Source: Methylomonas sp.
GTDB taxonomy: Bacteria; Pseudomonadota; Gammaproteobacteria; Methylococcales; Methylomonadaceae
Direction: 5' to 3'
DNA: 64,000 bases
Assembly (NCBI RefSeq): GCF_023228165.1
Contig: NZ_JALOBS010000017.1
Span: forward strand, 8,999-72,998
Below the pieces are notes generated by a model, which worked only from the letters and a program-made list of their open reading frames with translations, was not told the DNA's origin and searched no databases. Shown one piece after another: positions 44,033-53,267 of the stretch. Numbering within the stretch: position 1 is the first letter of the stretch; every line of letters starts with the position of its first letter. The position numbers were made by a program, and so were the translations under genes.

Positions 44033-45517
44033 TTAGAAGCGCGGGTCCATAACTAAATCATCCACGCGAATCAGCCCTTCCGTGCGCGCCCGCAGTGGCA
44101 CTTTATCATTGCTCCATTCATCGAAATAAACGACGAGTTTTTTTCCGAAATATTCCTCTGAAAATGCTTCTTTGCCAGTTTTCTCCTTGGAATATTTATT
44201 GAATAATCTCTTGCGCTCTTCAAGCGTCATTGCCGGCGTTACAGTGAATTCATTTCCTTCCGGCGTTTTGCAGTTAAAGAGAATCGCGCCAACCGCTTTA
44301 CCATGTTCACCTTCAGTGAATCCAATCACTTCAAATTCAGCATCCATAATCGGCTTCATTTTGAGCAATTTCGTCGAGTGATATCCGCCGACACCATATT
44401 CATAATCAACATCTGGACGCACAATCGCGCCTTCGTATTTATCAGCGAGCACTTTCCTGAAAAATTCTCGCGCTCGTTCGGATACGCTTTTTCCATCGGT
44501 CAAATTTTCGCCTGCGATTTGCTGCGTTTCAACGACGCGAATAACGCGCTCATCACAATGTGTATCGAGAATCAATCTGCGAACCAAATTGAAGCGGTCT
44601 GAAAATATTAAGCGCGATAATGGCGTTTTTGGCGCAGCAAAGCAATCAAACACATTAAGAATAATTCCCATATCTGCGGCTTCTTTGCCTTCCAAGCGGC
44701 GAACATTCCCAGATAATTGCTGCAGTGATACTCCATGTTTGTATAATTCGCCATCGATATAAATGATTGTTCCATCCTTTGCGAATTCTGCCTCAAGCGG
44801 AGCACGAAGACAATTTTTTAGACTTTCGAAGCCAGAAAACTTCAATCCATTGCGCCCATACAGCACACACTCTCCGGCAATCGGATCGAAAACAGCAACA
44901 GCGCGAATGCCATTTAATTTCGGCTGAATATAAACATCTACTTTCATTTGATTTAGCGCGTCAACTCCGCCAATATCCGTGATATTTTTTGCAAGCATCG
45001 GCGGAATTAATTCAATTGCCGATGCAGCCGCGGATGCTGCCGCAGCTATGCTCGTAGTATCGGCGGTCGGCGTTTTAAATTTTCGCGCCTGCTTTTGATA
45101 ACGCGAATTTGCATCGCGCAAGGCTTGCTGAAATGTATTTGTTTCATTCTTTCTACCAATATTTTTGCCTTCCGCGACAATCGTAGCATTACTTTCGCGA
45201 ATAACGCCGGTAGATTTCTGCATAGCATCTACTTTGATATAACCATAATGTGGGCATTTTCCATCAAAATAAGAATCTAAAATCGGCTTAAACACAATTG
45301 TTCCATCTTTGTTGAATACTTTTGCGTCTACCAAACTGACAAAGATTTTCCATGATATTTCGGCACCACGGCGATTTATGCGAGTAAGCGTTGGAAAATT
45401 CCATGCAAATTTATTCGCGCTGAGCGCTCCGGGGATATCCGCGCGCCAATCATCGATAACAACTGCGTTATTGATTTGCCCAGGGCGAACGCCCTCTTTG
45501 CCGAGATTTACTGCCAT
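44033..45517 (-). CDS. NP419L-like: ATP-type DNA ligase
   Basis: This 494-residue nucleotidyltransferase has motif I KLNGIRAV (lysine adenylation site, near residue 215), motif III IDGELY, motif IV EGAIVR and motif V KLLKMKP, followed by an OB-fold-like C-terminal domain. Motif I has Asn where most ATP ligases have Asp (KxDG), which I also recall for asfarvirus ligases. It seals nicks in replication and repair; in ASFV NP419L works with the viral pol X in error-prone repair. The start MAVNLGKEG (45517) is chosen because a TTTTTTTGAA motif sits directly against the next upstream ATG. It is adjacent to the capping enzyme, as in ASFV. Confidence 0.88.
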   Translation of the reverse strand: MAVNLGKEGVRPGQINNAVVIDDWRADIPGALSANKFAWNFPTLTRINRRGAEISWKIFVSLVDAKVFNKDGTIVFKPILDSYFDGKCPHYGYIKVDAMQKSTGVIRESNATIVAEGKNIGRKNETNTFQQALRDANSRYQKQARKFKTPTADTTSIAAAASAAASAIELIPPMLAKNITDIGGVDALNQMKVDVYIQPKLNGIRAVAVFDPIAGECVLYGRNGLKFSGFESLKNCLRAPLEAEFAKDGTIIYIDGELYKHGVSLQQLSGNVRRLEGKEAADMGIILNVFDCFAAPKTPLSRLIFSDRFNLVRRLILDTHCDERVIRVVETQQIAGENLTDGKSVSERAREFFRKVLADKYEGAIVRPDVDYEYGVGGYHSTKLLKMKPIMDAEFEVIGFTEGEHGKAVGAILFNCKTPEGNEFTVTPAMTLEERKRLFNKYSKEKTGKEAFSEEYFGKKLVVYFDEWSNDKVPLRARTEGLIRVDDLVMDPRF

Positions 45518-45550
45518 TTTTGCTTCTCGTATAAATTGACAATTCTTCAT

Positions 45551-45560
45551 TTCAAAAAAA
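45551..45560 (-). promoter_or_regulatory. TTTTTTTGAA promoter for ligase
   Basis: The minus-strand TTTTTTTGAA lies 33 bases before the ATG at 45517. It abuts another in-frame ATG at 45550. Confidence 0.6.
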
Positions 45561-45585
45561 GATACTTTTAAAGATTCGGGAAAAC

Positions 45586-48500
45586 TTACTTACTGTGGTC
45601 TACTTTCTTTTGCAAAACCAGATACTCGCACAGCGCGGTGTATTCCTCAATCCCAGGCGTGAGCCCATCGCGAATGCGCGAATCGCCAAATTGCTTCACA
45701 GAGCTGAAATATTCTGCAAATGATTTTGCTTTCTTTGTCGCAATTTTGAAGCCGATTTCTTTCGCTTTTTTCGCGACGAAGTCAAAATTGCACAGTGGTT
45801 CATCGCGCATTTCTGCGGCAAAACCTAATCTCACGCGAATATGCTGCCCGAAATCGCGAAGCGCGTTGCCTTCATAGCGTTTCTGGAGCACATGAAAATC
45901 TTCGAAGCGCAATAGCGCATCATATTTGCCATCCGTGCGCGCATTAAACGCGGCAACAACTTTCTCCGCGCTAAATGTGGAAATCAAAAATACGCCGTTT
46001 TCTTTTAGTGATTCATGCGCGAATTTCAGCGCTGCGTGAATATTTTCTGCTGTATCGCAGAAATAATGGAACGCAAATGTGCAAACCGCGCAATCGATTG
46101 TCCCAGAAACAACTCCAACATGCTGCAAAAGCGCTGGTACGCTACTGATTCCTGCGATATTCGCCTGAATCACGCTATATTTGAGCGCAGTTCGCGGAAC
46201 GCCAGACGCTGCGCGCGGGTCTGCGATTTTTCTTGCGGCAGTAAGCAATTTTCCCACCAATGTACCGTGAATCTGTTTTTTCTCCATTTCGTCAAAATAG
46301 CGCTCGACGGAATGAACTAATGCCGTCATATCGGAGTCAACATTGATAACCATTTTTGCACCGATTGCCCGGAAGCGCACCAAATCACCCCCACGCCCGC
46401 CTGCAATATCAAGAAGAACTCCGCCCCCATCTTGGAGCGCCGAATAGAAAGTATCAAAATAGAGAAGTGTTAATACCGACCGGCGAAACTTACGGCTAAC
46501 CATTTCTTTCGAATCGATTGCGATTCCTTCTTGCTCTTCAAAATATTCGCCGGCAATTCGCGGCAAATATAAATGCTCTAAGAGAAATGGCTCGCAATAA
46601 TTGGCATACACATTGCACGTAGTATGAAAATTATTACCATAATAGTCTATCTCTTGTGAAACATCTGTGCGAATGCGTTTAATTGTCCATTCTGCGGCGC
46701 CTGTTTCAATGCAAGTTTTTCTATATACTTCCACGATTTTCCCATCCAGATATCCTGGCGAATCTGCTGCGGCACGCCGATGCCAAAATACGTACGCATA
46801 TGGATTATATGGCGGGCACAAATGAATGGGGATTCGCGTTGTGCTGAGTAATTTATCGCCGAATTTCGCTCGCGCAAAAGGCAAAAATTCGAGCCCGAAT
46901 TCGCGCATTTGCTGCGGGCGAATCGCGACGAAAAGGCAATATAATTCCACGCCATCGGCGATTTTATCTCTCATATTTGGGTCGCGAAATTCATCCGGCA
47001 CAACATATGGTTTTTTGCCGATTTCAGACGCAGGGCAAAGAACTGCATAACAATCAATCGTCGTCGCTTCAGGCGGCTTCCATTTGATATTTGTAGTGCG
47101 AAAATAATCGCCAACTTCCCCAAAACTGCCGCCGCTTTCGGTTGCATTTAGTTCTGTCAGAATGATTCCGTCGATTTTATACGCGTATTTCGCGCCGAGA
47201 ATCGCTTCTATTTTTGCGCGCATATCTTCTGGCGTTCCATCATGCAGAAAGTATTTCTTCGCATCAACAGTAAACGATTTATCAGCCGCTGAGACTGCGT
47301 GTGCAAATGCATCTTTCACAATTTGCGCGGCGGATTGCAGTTGCTTCATGCGTTCCTTGAATGGCGTCAAGAATACTTTTTTGCCTTCAAGAAGAAGTAT
47401 ATCAAAGATAAAGATGCCGTTGCCAATTAATTCCGCATCAGCGATTGTAGTGCCGTGCGATGCCTCGCGTTCCTCATATTTTTCCATTGCACACTCGCGC
47501 ATCATGCCAGAACCAAGAAGAACGATTTTCGCCGGATGAATGACCACGAAAATGCGTTCGCCATCAGCTTTATCCGTTAGGGCGAAATTTTGCCTCTTTG
47601 GAAAATAAGTATCGCGATATTCGGCGCGGGAAATGCTTTTCGCTTGATTCACAATCGCCTTGAAACGCGCATCGGCGAATTTAGCCGATTTCGGGACTTG
47701 CTCCCGCGAAGCGGCAGTGCCCTCGGCGCGACCTAACTCGCGTACGATAAAGCGAATTTCATTGTCACTTTGCGTAGATTCGCGACTTTGCTGCGAGTGG
47801 GGTGTTGTTTGCCCTAAAATAGGCAATATTGCCGCAAGCGCGTTTTCCAGATTATCATGAGTAAACATTCCATTGCCAATGTGTTCGAGCTCAATTTCAA
47901 AGCGGTATTCTATTTTCGGATTTGCTGCCATTTCTGCGAAGCGCGATGCGATTTTCGTTGCGGAAATCGGCGGCGGCTCTGCCGAAGCAATGCGTAAGCT
48001 TTCGCGCAATTTCGCAGGAATAAGTTCGCCAATCGAATTTACAACCGTCATTGGGTTGCTTAGATTTGAAGTCGAAAATTGCCAAACAACAGTAAAATCC
48101 AATCGCCAATCTTTCTGCACAATAAAAGAAACGCGGACTTTCGTGCGCCCCGGCTCAGTTGTGTGAATTGGCGGGCGTGCGTCAATTTGCTCTTCCATTG
48201 CGGCGCTAAATTTGCAGCGAATAGAACTGCGCGTTTGATTTGTAAATATTGATGTCTTGACGATATACGACACAGTTGCGCATTTCGTAAATGCGCCTTT
48301 ACTGTCAATGCAATATGGAAGGCGAATCATAGCGCGAACTTGTTCTCTGCGCTGCGTTTTTTGGTAATCTCGCACTTCTTGTGAATATGCAAGAGGAATA
48401 TCAGCGCTTATTTCTGCCGGCTCAATTGCAATAAAATCTGCCGCATTCGTGCGGGCAAAATCGAGTAAGCGGGCAAATTGATCCGGATTTAGCGATGCTT

Positions 48501-48618
48501 CTTGTGCATCGGCATTATGAAAGCGCACTTCAAATTCTGGCGATTTTCGCGCATTTGCCTGGGTGCGAAGACTACTATAATGCGTAATTATTCGATTAAC
48601 ATTATCCCCAGTGTCCAT
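45586..48618 (-). CDS. NP868R-like: mRNA capping enzyme (triphosphatase-guanylyltransferase-methyltransferase)
   Basis: This 1010-residue trifunctional enzyme first has a triphosphatase-like region with acidic/basic strands (FEVRFHN, IRCKFSA, YRFEIELEH). The guanylyltransferase follows, with motif I KADGER (covalent GMP lysine, near residue 348) and motif V IKWKP. The N7-methyltransferase comes last, with SAM motif LLDIAGGRGGD and DCAVCTFAFHYF. All three steps would cap viral mRNAs in cytoplasmic factories. A palindromic-element-like peptide (ELGRAEGTAASREQ, bases 47700-47740) is inserted between the first two domains. The start MDTGDNVNRI is preferred over one 21 codons upstream, since a TCTTTTGAA-like motif precedes it. 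Confidence 0.95.
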   Translation of the reverse strand: MDTGDNVNRIITHYSSLRTQANARKSPEFEVRFHNADAQEASLNPDQFARLLDFARTNAADFIAIEPAEISADIPLAYSQEVRDYQKTQRREQVRAMIRLPYCIDSKGAFTKCATVSYIVKTSIFTNQTRSSIRCKFSAAMEEQIDARPPIHTTEPGRTKVRVSFIVQKDWRLDFTVVWQFSTSNLSNPMTVVNSIGELIPAKLRESLRIASAEPPPISATKIASRFAEMAANPKIEYRFEIELEHIGNGMFTHDNLENALAAILPILGQTTPHSQQSRESTQSDNEIRFIVRELGRAEGTAASREQVPKSAKFADARFKAIVNQAKSISRAEYRDTYFPKRQNFALTDKADGERIFVVIHPAKIVLLGSGMMRECAMEKYEEREASHGTTIADAELIGNGIFIFDILLLEGKKVFLTPFKERMKQLQSAAQIVKDAFAHAVSAADKSFTVDAKKYFLHDGTPEDMRAKIEAILGAKYAYKIDGIILTELNATESGGSFGEVGDYFRTTNIKWKPPEATTIDCYAVLCPASEIGKKPYVVPDEFRDPNMRDKIADGVELYCLFVAIRPQQMREFGLEFLPFARAKFGDKLLSTTRIPIHLCPPYNPYAYVFWHRRAAADSPGYLDGKIVEVYRKTCIETGAAEWTIKRIRTDVSQEIDYYGNNFHTTCNVYANYCEPFLLEHLYLPRIAGEYFEEQEGIAIDSKEMVSRKFRRSVLTLLYFDTFYSALQDGGGVLLDIAGGRGGDLVRFRAIGAKMVINVDSDMTALVHSVERYFDEMEKKQIHGTLVGKLLTAARKIADPRAASGVPRTALKYSVIQANIAGISSVPALLQHVGVVSGTIDCAVCTFAFHYFCDTAENIHAALKFAHESLKENGVFLISTFSAEKVVAAFNARTDGKYDALLRFEDFHVLQKRYEGNALRDFGQHIRVRLGFAAEMRDEPLCNFDFVAKKAKEIGFKIATKKAKSFAEYFSSVKQFGDSRIRDGLTPGIEEYTALCEYLVLQKKVDHSK
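47700..47740 (-). repeat. Degenerate palindromic element in capping enzyme
   Basis: On the minus strand the unit reads GAGTTAGGTCGCGCCGAGG then CACTGCCGCTTCGCGGGAG. Its second stem CCGC-TTC-GCGG is intact and its first half has decayed. Confidence 0.6.
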
Positions 48619-48707
48619 TAGCCTATATTTGAAGCGCCACACAATTTCAAAAGATAAAGGTGCCGCATCATCACAATGCAAAAAAGAAAATGGTTCGCAT
48701 CGATTTG

Positions 48708-49508
48708 TTACACAGCGAAATTGGATGCCGGTGCATATTTAAATCCCCCTCGTTGCCCGATTCTCGAATCGCATTCGCCCCATTCATAGCGATTTGCGCC
48801 GGCAATAATGGCGGCATGTGAGCGCGATGGCGCGTGGAAAGGCAGAAAATATTTCCTACCTTGTTCTGTATATCCAGGACGAAATGTGGGAATATCGTCA
48901 TAAACGCCGGGGCATTTACGCGCGGCTAAAATCGCCGCATCTTCGCCGCCTGGATTTGCCAATGCGAATTGCGCCTCAAATATATCGCGCGGAGTTGCGC
49001 AACCATAATCACTGGGGCGCGTCGCTTCTTCATTTGCGAGAATTTCGCAATCTTTTCCCGCAAGAAGAACGCCTAAGTGACTCTTTGGATAATGATGAAT
49101 TTGCTCCAATTGTGGAGTTGCGCGCCTACTTTGCCCAAGACGGCGCGCTTCTGTTGTCGAAACAAAAGGGAAATGCCCGCGCACAATTTCAGGAGTCACG
49201 CACACTCTTTTTTGCGCGGCGCAACTTGGTGAATATGCCGGTCTTCTTTCCGAATGAAATCCATCGTGCATTTGTGGATATTCTCGTTCTGCGAGATATA
49301 TAGCGAACTCGCGATTTAATTCTCTTATTGTCTCATCAACATCATATAGTCGCGAGAAATCGAATTTCGCGGCAACTATGACATCGAAAAATTCGACTGC
49401 CAAAATCGCTATATCATCGCAGTGAATAGTCTCGAGAATTTTGCCGTATTTGTCGTGGAATTGCGAAATATTTCTCCTCGAGAGGAATATATCACGAAGT
49501 GATGGCAT
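48708..49508 (-). CDS. Unknown protein, 266 aa
   Basis: This protein starts MPSLRDIFLSRRNISQFHDKYGKIL, with an amphipathic helical N-terminus and acidic helices to about residue 75. It is then unusually rich in R, H, P and aromatic residues, with little predicted structure. The C-terminus FRPGYTEQGRKYFLPFHAPSRSH looks extended. No catalytic motif is visible. Its ATG overlaps the divergent gene at 49502 within a palindromic atggcat. It could be a virion protein, by composition only. Confidence 0.7.
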   Translation of the reverse strand: MPSLRDIFLSRRNISQFHDKYGKILETIHCDDIAILAVEFFDVIVAAKFDFSRLYDVDETIRELNREFAIYLAEREYPQMHDGFHSERRPAYSPSCAAQKRVCVTPEIVRGHFPFVSTTEARRLGQSRRATPQLEQIHHYPKSHLGVLLAGKDCEILANEEATRPSDYGCATPRDIFEAQFALANPGGEDAAILAARKCPGVYDDIPTFRPGYTEQGRKYFLPFHAPSRSHAAIIAGANRYEWGECDSRIGQRGGFKYAPASNFAV

Positions 49509-50110
49509 GGAAATGGATAATTTTTATTGCTGTGTTGTTTATATTGTTCATTGCTATCTTTTCCATTGCACGTAATTATTCTGCCAAAGGCATTGCCGTT
49601 TTTGGTAGCGGCATTGCGAATGCGCGAAAGAATACTGCGCAGCAGTCGAGTCTTCGACGAGATGTCAAATTTCGCGATTTGGTAAAGCTTGGTCCGCGAA
49701 CAAAATATGAATCCGCAGCAATTCGCGCGATTGAAAGTCTTACTGGGAAGCCGTTCCCAACAATTCGCCCATCGTGGCTTATCAAAGACGGAGACATACA
49801 ATTAGAATTAGATGGTTATAATCCAGAAATCGGTATCGCGATTGAAGTGAATGGTCCACTGCATACGAAACCAGGAAAAGGCGATACGCCGGAAATTTAT
49901 GCGGAACGAATAGCGAGAGATAAATTCAAGAGAGAATTGTGCGAAAAAAAAGGTGTAAAACTCATCGTTGTTGATTATGTCGTGAAATCTGGCTATTTAC
50001 GTGATTACATCGAATCGCGGCTATTCGATATTGGCTATTTCGCATCGAAACCGGCGAATTATACTCCAGAAATTAAAAGAGAAGCGTGGATATCGCCACT
50101 ACAACAATAG
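49502..50110 (+). CDS. Membrane-anchored restriction-endonuclease-like protein
   Basis: Residues 2-25 (AWKWIIFIAVLFILFIAIF) form a transmembrane or signal anchor. The rest has a nuclease-like core: a basic helix with RTKYESAAIRAIESLTG (conserved Glu), LELDGYNPEIGIAIEVNGP with Asp then Glu-Val-Asn, a helix beginning RDKFKRELCEKKG and the strand VKLIVVDY. This order matches Vsr/MutH-type PD-(D/E)XK folds; Asn instead of Lys in the ExK position is a variation also seen in some viral members. An anchored nuclease could act at the viral membrane or factory. The start is at the ATG just after an upstream GTG; the divergent neighbour overlaps by seven bases. Confidence 0.7.
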   Translation: MAWKWIIFIAVLFILFIAIFSIARNYSAKGIAVFGSGIANARKNTAQQSSLRRDVKFRDLVKLGPRTKYESAAIRAIESLTGKPFPTIRPSWLIKDGDIQLELDGYNPEIGIAIEVNGPLHTKPGKGDTPEIYAERIARDKFKRELCEKKGVKLIVVDYVVKSGYLRDYIESRLFDIGYFASKPANYTPEIKREAWISPLQQ

Positions 50111-50119
50111 TGTGCGCAA

Positions 50120-50887
50120 TTACATTGAAATTTCGCGCAAGACGCTCGCAGCTTCGGCAAGATTAATGGCTTCTGGATTTTTTTCACTCTGCGGAGCTTC
50201 GGATGTTTCTGGCGGAGTTTCGATTGGTGCGGATTCACTGGGATGTAATTCCTGCGTAGCAGTCGAGGCTTCGCCGAGTTCCGAGAATAAATCAGCCCCA
50301 TATTTCGCGATTAACTCCGCCAATTCAGCGCGAGATTGCTGGAGCCGTATTTTGGCTTCCGCATCTTCCTCTTTTTCGCATTCCGCAACTTTATTCTTGA
50401 ATGATTCTGTTTCTTTTTTGAGCGCGTCTAATACGCCCTGATGCGAATGTTCTGCATCTGGTGCGCGGTGAGTTTTCTTGTAAAGAGTGCGAAATAATAT
50501 TGGCGGATACATCGCCTGTGTGCTCAAAAACTCATCTTCGGTATTCCAATAATGCGTTTTCACATACTCTAAAAACTTTCTTACTGCTTTTGGCGAAAAT
50601 TCACCAAAATTTGCCATATAGCGCGTAATTAGCGGATATGTCTTGCAAAGGTCCGGATGCTCTTGCGTCAAAGTAAGAACAATATCATTTAATTTTGCGC
50701 ATCCTTGCGCGCTGTTCGCCAATCCGTGCAGTGTTTCATCAGGATAGCGTTCGCTAATCAATTGATGAAGTCTATTCCACACAGCAACACATTCTTTCAC
50801 TACATCATCAATAGTGACTGTCTTTTCGTAAAATACTTCCGCGCGTTGTTTTTCCGAAGGAGGCAATTCATGTATGTTCGGGTCCAT
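50120..50887 (-). CDS. Unknown helical protein with coiled coil, 255 aa
   Basis: The ATG giving MDPNIHELPPSEKQRAEVFYEK is used, about 20 bases after a minus-strand ATTATATAAATC sequence. Residues 1-140 are helical with aromatic clusters (ITRYMANFGEFSPKAVRKF). Residues 150-190 form a charged coiled coil (ALKKETESFKNKVAECEKEED). The C-terminal 60 residues are Pro/Glu/Ser-rich and include the palindromic-element peptide SELGEASTATQELHPSES. It is tail to tail with the nuclease-like gene. Family unknown. Confidence 0.7.
   Translation of the reverse strand: MDPNIHELPPSEKQRAEVFYEKTVTIDDVVKECVAVWNRLHQLISERYPDETLHGLANSAQGCAKLNDIVLTLTQEHPDLCKTYPLITRYMANFGEFSPKAVRKFLEYVKTHYWNTEDEFLSTQAMYPPILFRTLYKKTHRAPDAEHSHQGVLDALKKETESFKNKVAECEKEEDAEAKIRLQQSRAELAELIAKYGADLFSELGEASTATQELHPSESAPIETPPETSEAPQSEKNPEAINLAEAASVLREISM
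50249..50283 (-). repeat. Palindromic element
   Basis: A unit in frame with stems GGC-GAA-GCC (minus strand) and a weakened second stem CTGC-TAC-GCAGG. Confidence 0.7.
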
Positions 50888-50935
50888 CCGCACGAAAAAA
50901 GAATCGATTTATATAATTGAAAGTGTGATTGGCGT

Positions 50936-51661
50936 TTAATCCGCAATAGCGAAATCTCCGGCGACTTCCTCAATCGCATATTTCGCGACATCGTGCGTTT
51001 GTGGTGGAATTTCCTCTTCGGTATCATTCGCTGATGCGCATTCGGAATCACTCGATGCATCCGCGAATGCATCGTCATCGGATTCAGTGCTCGGCGATTC
51101 TGAATCACTGCTGCCATCTGATATTTCGCCGCCAACTATCGCGAAATCTTCATCAATCGGCGGCGTCAATAATGCGGATTCAAGAGAATCTGGCGGGGAA
51201 TCATCACCGCCTTTCTTTTGCGCGGCTTTGCCCGGCACCTTTTTTCGAGTCTTTCGTGTTTTTTGGGCTTTTTTCTTCGCTGAAATTGATGCTGCGAGCA
51301 ATTCTTCGGGCGGAATCTGTAATGCCGCCGCATTAGTTAGCATATGGTCTCGTCCAAAAAGATAGCGTAGATTCGCTTCTACTGTAGTCGCACTATCTTG
51401 ATATCCTACTTCGCGCTTGTTGAATTGCTGCAATCTATCGGCGCCAATAATCATATACGCGCCAATGACATCACCATCACCATTTTCACCGATGAATTTC
51501 TCACTTTCCAGTAATTTCACGGAATCCGCGATTTCACTCGGCTTAATATCGTCGTCGTCGATAAATCCCGCGATTCGCGACAAATCGACTATATCTTGCG
51601 ATACTTCACCGCCAGAGTCCCAATGAAGCGGCTTTGAAATACCGTATTTAGATTCACTCAT
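50936..51661 (-). CDS. Unknown protein with basic patch and acidic tail, 241 aa
   Basis: The chosen ATG begins MSESKYGISKPLHWDSGGE. The first ~120 residues are structured and acidic, with MIIGADRLQQFNKRE. A strongly basic stretch (KKKAQKTRKTRKKVPGKAAQKKGG, about 135-160) and a long disordered Asp/Ser/Glu tail (SDSESPSTESDDD) follow. Such a basic-acidic layout is typical of nucleic-acid or chaperone-like viral proteins. It lies between RPB7-side genes and the coiled-coil gene on the same strand. No family is recognised. Confidence 0.65.
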   Translation of the reverse strand: MSESKYGISKPLHWDSGGEVSQDIVDLSRIAGFIDDDDIKPSEIADSVKLLESEKFIGENGDGDVIGAYMIIGADRLQQFNKREVGYQDSATTVEANLRYLFGRDHMLTNAAALQIPPEELLAASISAKKKAQKTRKTRKKVPGKAAQKKGGDDSPPDSLESALLTPPIDEDFAIVGGEISDGSSDSESPSTESDDDAFADASSDSECASANDTEEEIPPQTHDVAKYAIEEVAGDFAIAD

Positions 51662-51715
51662 GCTATATTTCACGGCACAAAAAAATCCAAATAAGGAGCA
51701 AATGCACCGCGATTT

Positions 51716-52054
51716 TTATCGCGTTATGAAACGAAGCTCCGCGAGTTTCCCGATTTTGATGCATATTTCATCGGGAACCTTGTCTAAATCAACGGCACAA
51801 TTTGCTCCCGATTCATGAATAAGTTTTTTAAAGCCGTAATTCACTAAAATTTTCAATATTTCGCGCTTGTCAGCGAATTGTAATTGGCTACAAAATGAGC
51901 AAATGTATCGCCTATAAGAATCGGCATCTTTCGTTTGCATGCATGGTATAATATCCGGTTCCGCAAATGGTTCTCCGCTTACCAATTCTTTAAGAATGAT
52001 ATCATCTAATTCTTTTTGGGAGAAGATGTTTTGGCAGCTCTGTAAATCGCCCAT
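51716..52054 (-). CDS. Small unknown protein overlapping RPB7
   Basis: This 112-residue protein starts MGDLQSCQNIFSQKELDDIIL. It is all-helical except for a possible zinc knuckle (YICSFCSQ with other Cys at about 43 and 85). Its first 49 bases overlap the 3' end of the RPB7 gene in another frame, on the same strand, which suggests shared transcription. Its place relative to RPB7 and the helicase recalls the small D-region genes of ASFV, but no homology is claimed. Confidence 0.6.
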   Translation of the reverse strand: MGDLQSCQNIFSQKELDDIILKELVSGEPFAEPDIIPCMQTKDADSYRRYICSFCSQLQFADKREILKILVNYGFKKLIHESGANCAVDLDKVPDEICIKIGKLAELRFITR

Positions 52055-53127
52055 AAACTTTGATGTCTTTCTATTGATTCTTTTGTTCCATACGTTTCGA
52101 TAAAATTGAGCACCAATCTCACATGCGAAAGATATTCATTTGCCATTGCGATTATCGCCGATTCCAAATCGACAGCGGGCATATCAACGGAAGTTGCCGC
52201 TATTGCATCACTCGAAGCTGGCAAATAAACGCGCCGCGAAAAGACGGGCGCATGCATGCTGGGGAAAAGCGCCAAATAGCCGCCATTCTTTACAAGCGGA
52301 TGCGCAGGTGGAATACCTTTCGTTAAATCTTCAATATCGATTTCTTCCACATTAGGCGGCAGTGTATTGGTTTTCGCATCTATGGCTGGATACAATACGC
52401 TCATCGCCATTGCGAATGGCGGCGTTCCTTTCATCGCATCGATATGTATCTTTGCATCGCGAATTTCCGTGAAGAGGTCGGTAATATACTCGCGGCGCTT
52501 AAGTTGAAGCGAGTGCGAAGCTCCGCTAAAGGCGTCTGCGCTTCGCAGAACTCTGCCAGAGGTGTCGAGCCGTTGCTGATATTCGCCAGGTATTTGCGAT
52601 GCACTCGCTACCAAGTTTTTCGCACTTGATTCAGATAAAACCCGAATAATATGCGGCTGAAGTGTTGGCAAATATAACTTGGCTTTGACGGCGATTGTGC
52701 TTTTCCCCAATTTCAAGCGCGATTGCGTAACGACAACGGGAATTATTTGACCCTTTCTTAGAGCTGATAGCCGATTTCCATCATCTTCTTCTGTTGATAT
52801 GAAAATCGCAATTGGGTCTTTGCGGCATACCAAATTTAGCGGCTTATTTTCAACGACTACGCATCCGGCAATTATTTCGCCAGTGTGCGGCTTGTAGACA
52901 AGAGCTTCAAATATGATGCTTAGTGTGCCGATTATGGGGCGTTTATCTCGAACGAAAATGCAATCGCCTTGATGCACGATTTTTATTACCTCTTTGACGA
53001 AAACCCCAAATACGCATTTTGTCTCATATACCCGTCGAACTTCTTCAAGAAGAGAGTTCGGATTTGCGAATATGCTTATAGGGTCGGCTAAATCCAGAGA
53101 GCACTGTATTTGGCATTTAAAAAGCAT
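52006..53127 (-). CDS. rpb7 (D339L-like): RNA polymerase subunit RPB7-like
   Basis: The N-terminal ~120 residues follow the RPB7 tip/OB layout: MLFKCQIQCSLDLADPI, a helix LLEEVRRVYETKCVFG, strands around VIKIVHQGDCIFVRD, then LSIIFEALVYKPHTGEIIAGCVV and a PIAIFIST strand. Cellular RPB7 is about 170 residues. The extra ~200 here agree with ASFV D339L (339). A degenerate palindromic element (52517-52570) lies in the C-terminal extension (RVLRSADAFSGASHS). RPB7 helps hold the clamp and bind nascent RNA. Assignment is by pattern and gene neighbourhood. Confidence 0.75.
   Translation of the reverse strand: MLFKCQIQCSLDLADPISIFANPNSLLEEVRRVYETKCVFGVFVKEVIKIVHQGDCIFVRDKRPIIGTLSIIFEALVYKPHTGEIIAGCVVVENKPLNLVCRKDPIAIFISTEEDDGNRLSALRKGQIIPVVVTQSRLKLGKSTIAVKAKLYLPTLQPHIIRVLSESSAKNLVASASQIPGEYQQRLDTSGRVLRSADAFSGASHSLQLKRREYITDLFTEIRDAKIHIDAMKGTPPFAMAMSVLYPAIDAKTNTLPPNVEEIDIEDLTKGIPPAHPLVKNGGYLALFPSMHAPVFSRRVYLPASSDAIAATSVDMPAVDLESAIIAMANEYLSHVRLVLNFIETYGTKESIERHQSLWAIYRAAKTSSPKKN
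52517..52570 (-). repeat. Degenerate palindromic element in RPB7-like gene
   Basis: The sequence keeps a CTGCG-CTT-CGCAG stem and an ACCTCTGGCAGAG-type half, but is diverged from the consensus. Confidence 0.45.
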
Positions 53128-53267
53128 ATTTTTCCCCTTATCGCAGATTGTTTAATAAGGAGGAATTGTAGTATATATTAATGTCTTAACAGATTCAAAA
53201 TAGAAAGTGGCAAATAGCCTTTAAAATCGCACGATAAAAACTGAAGTTAAGCATTCATTAAGATAAG

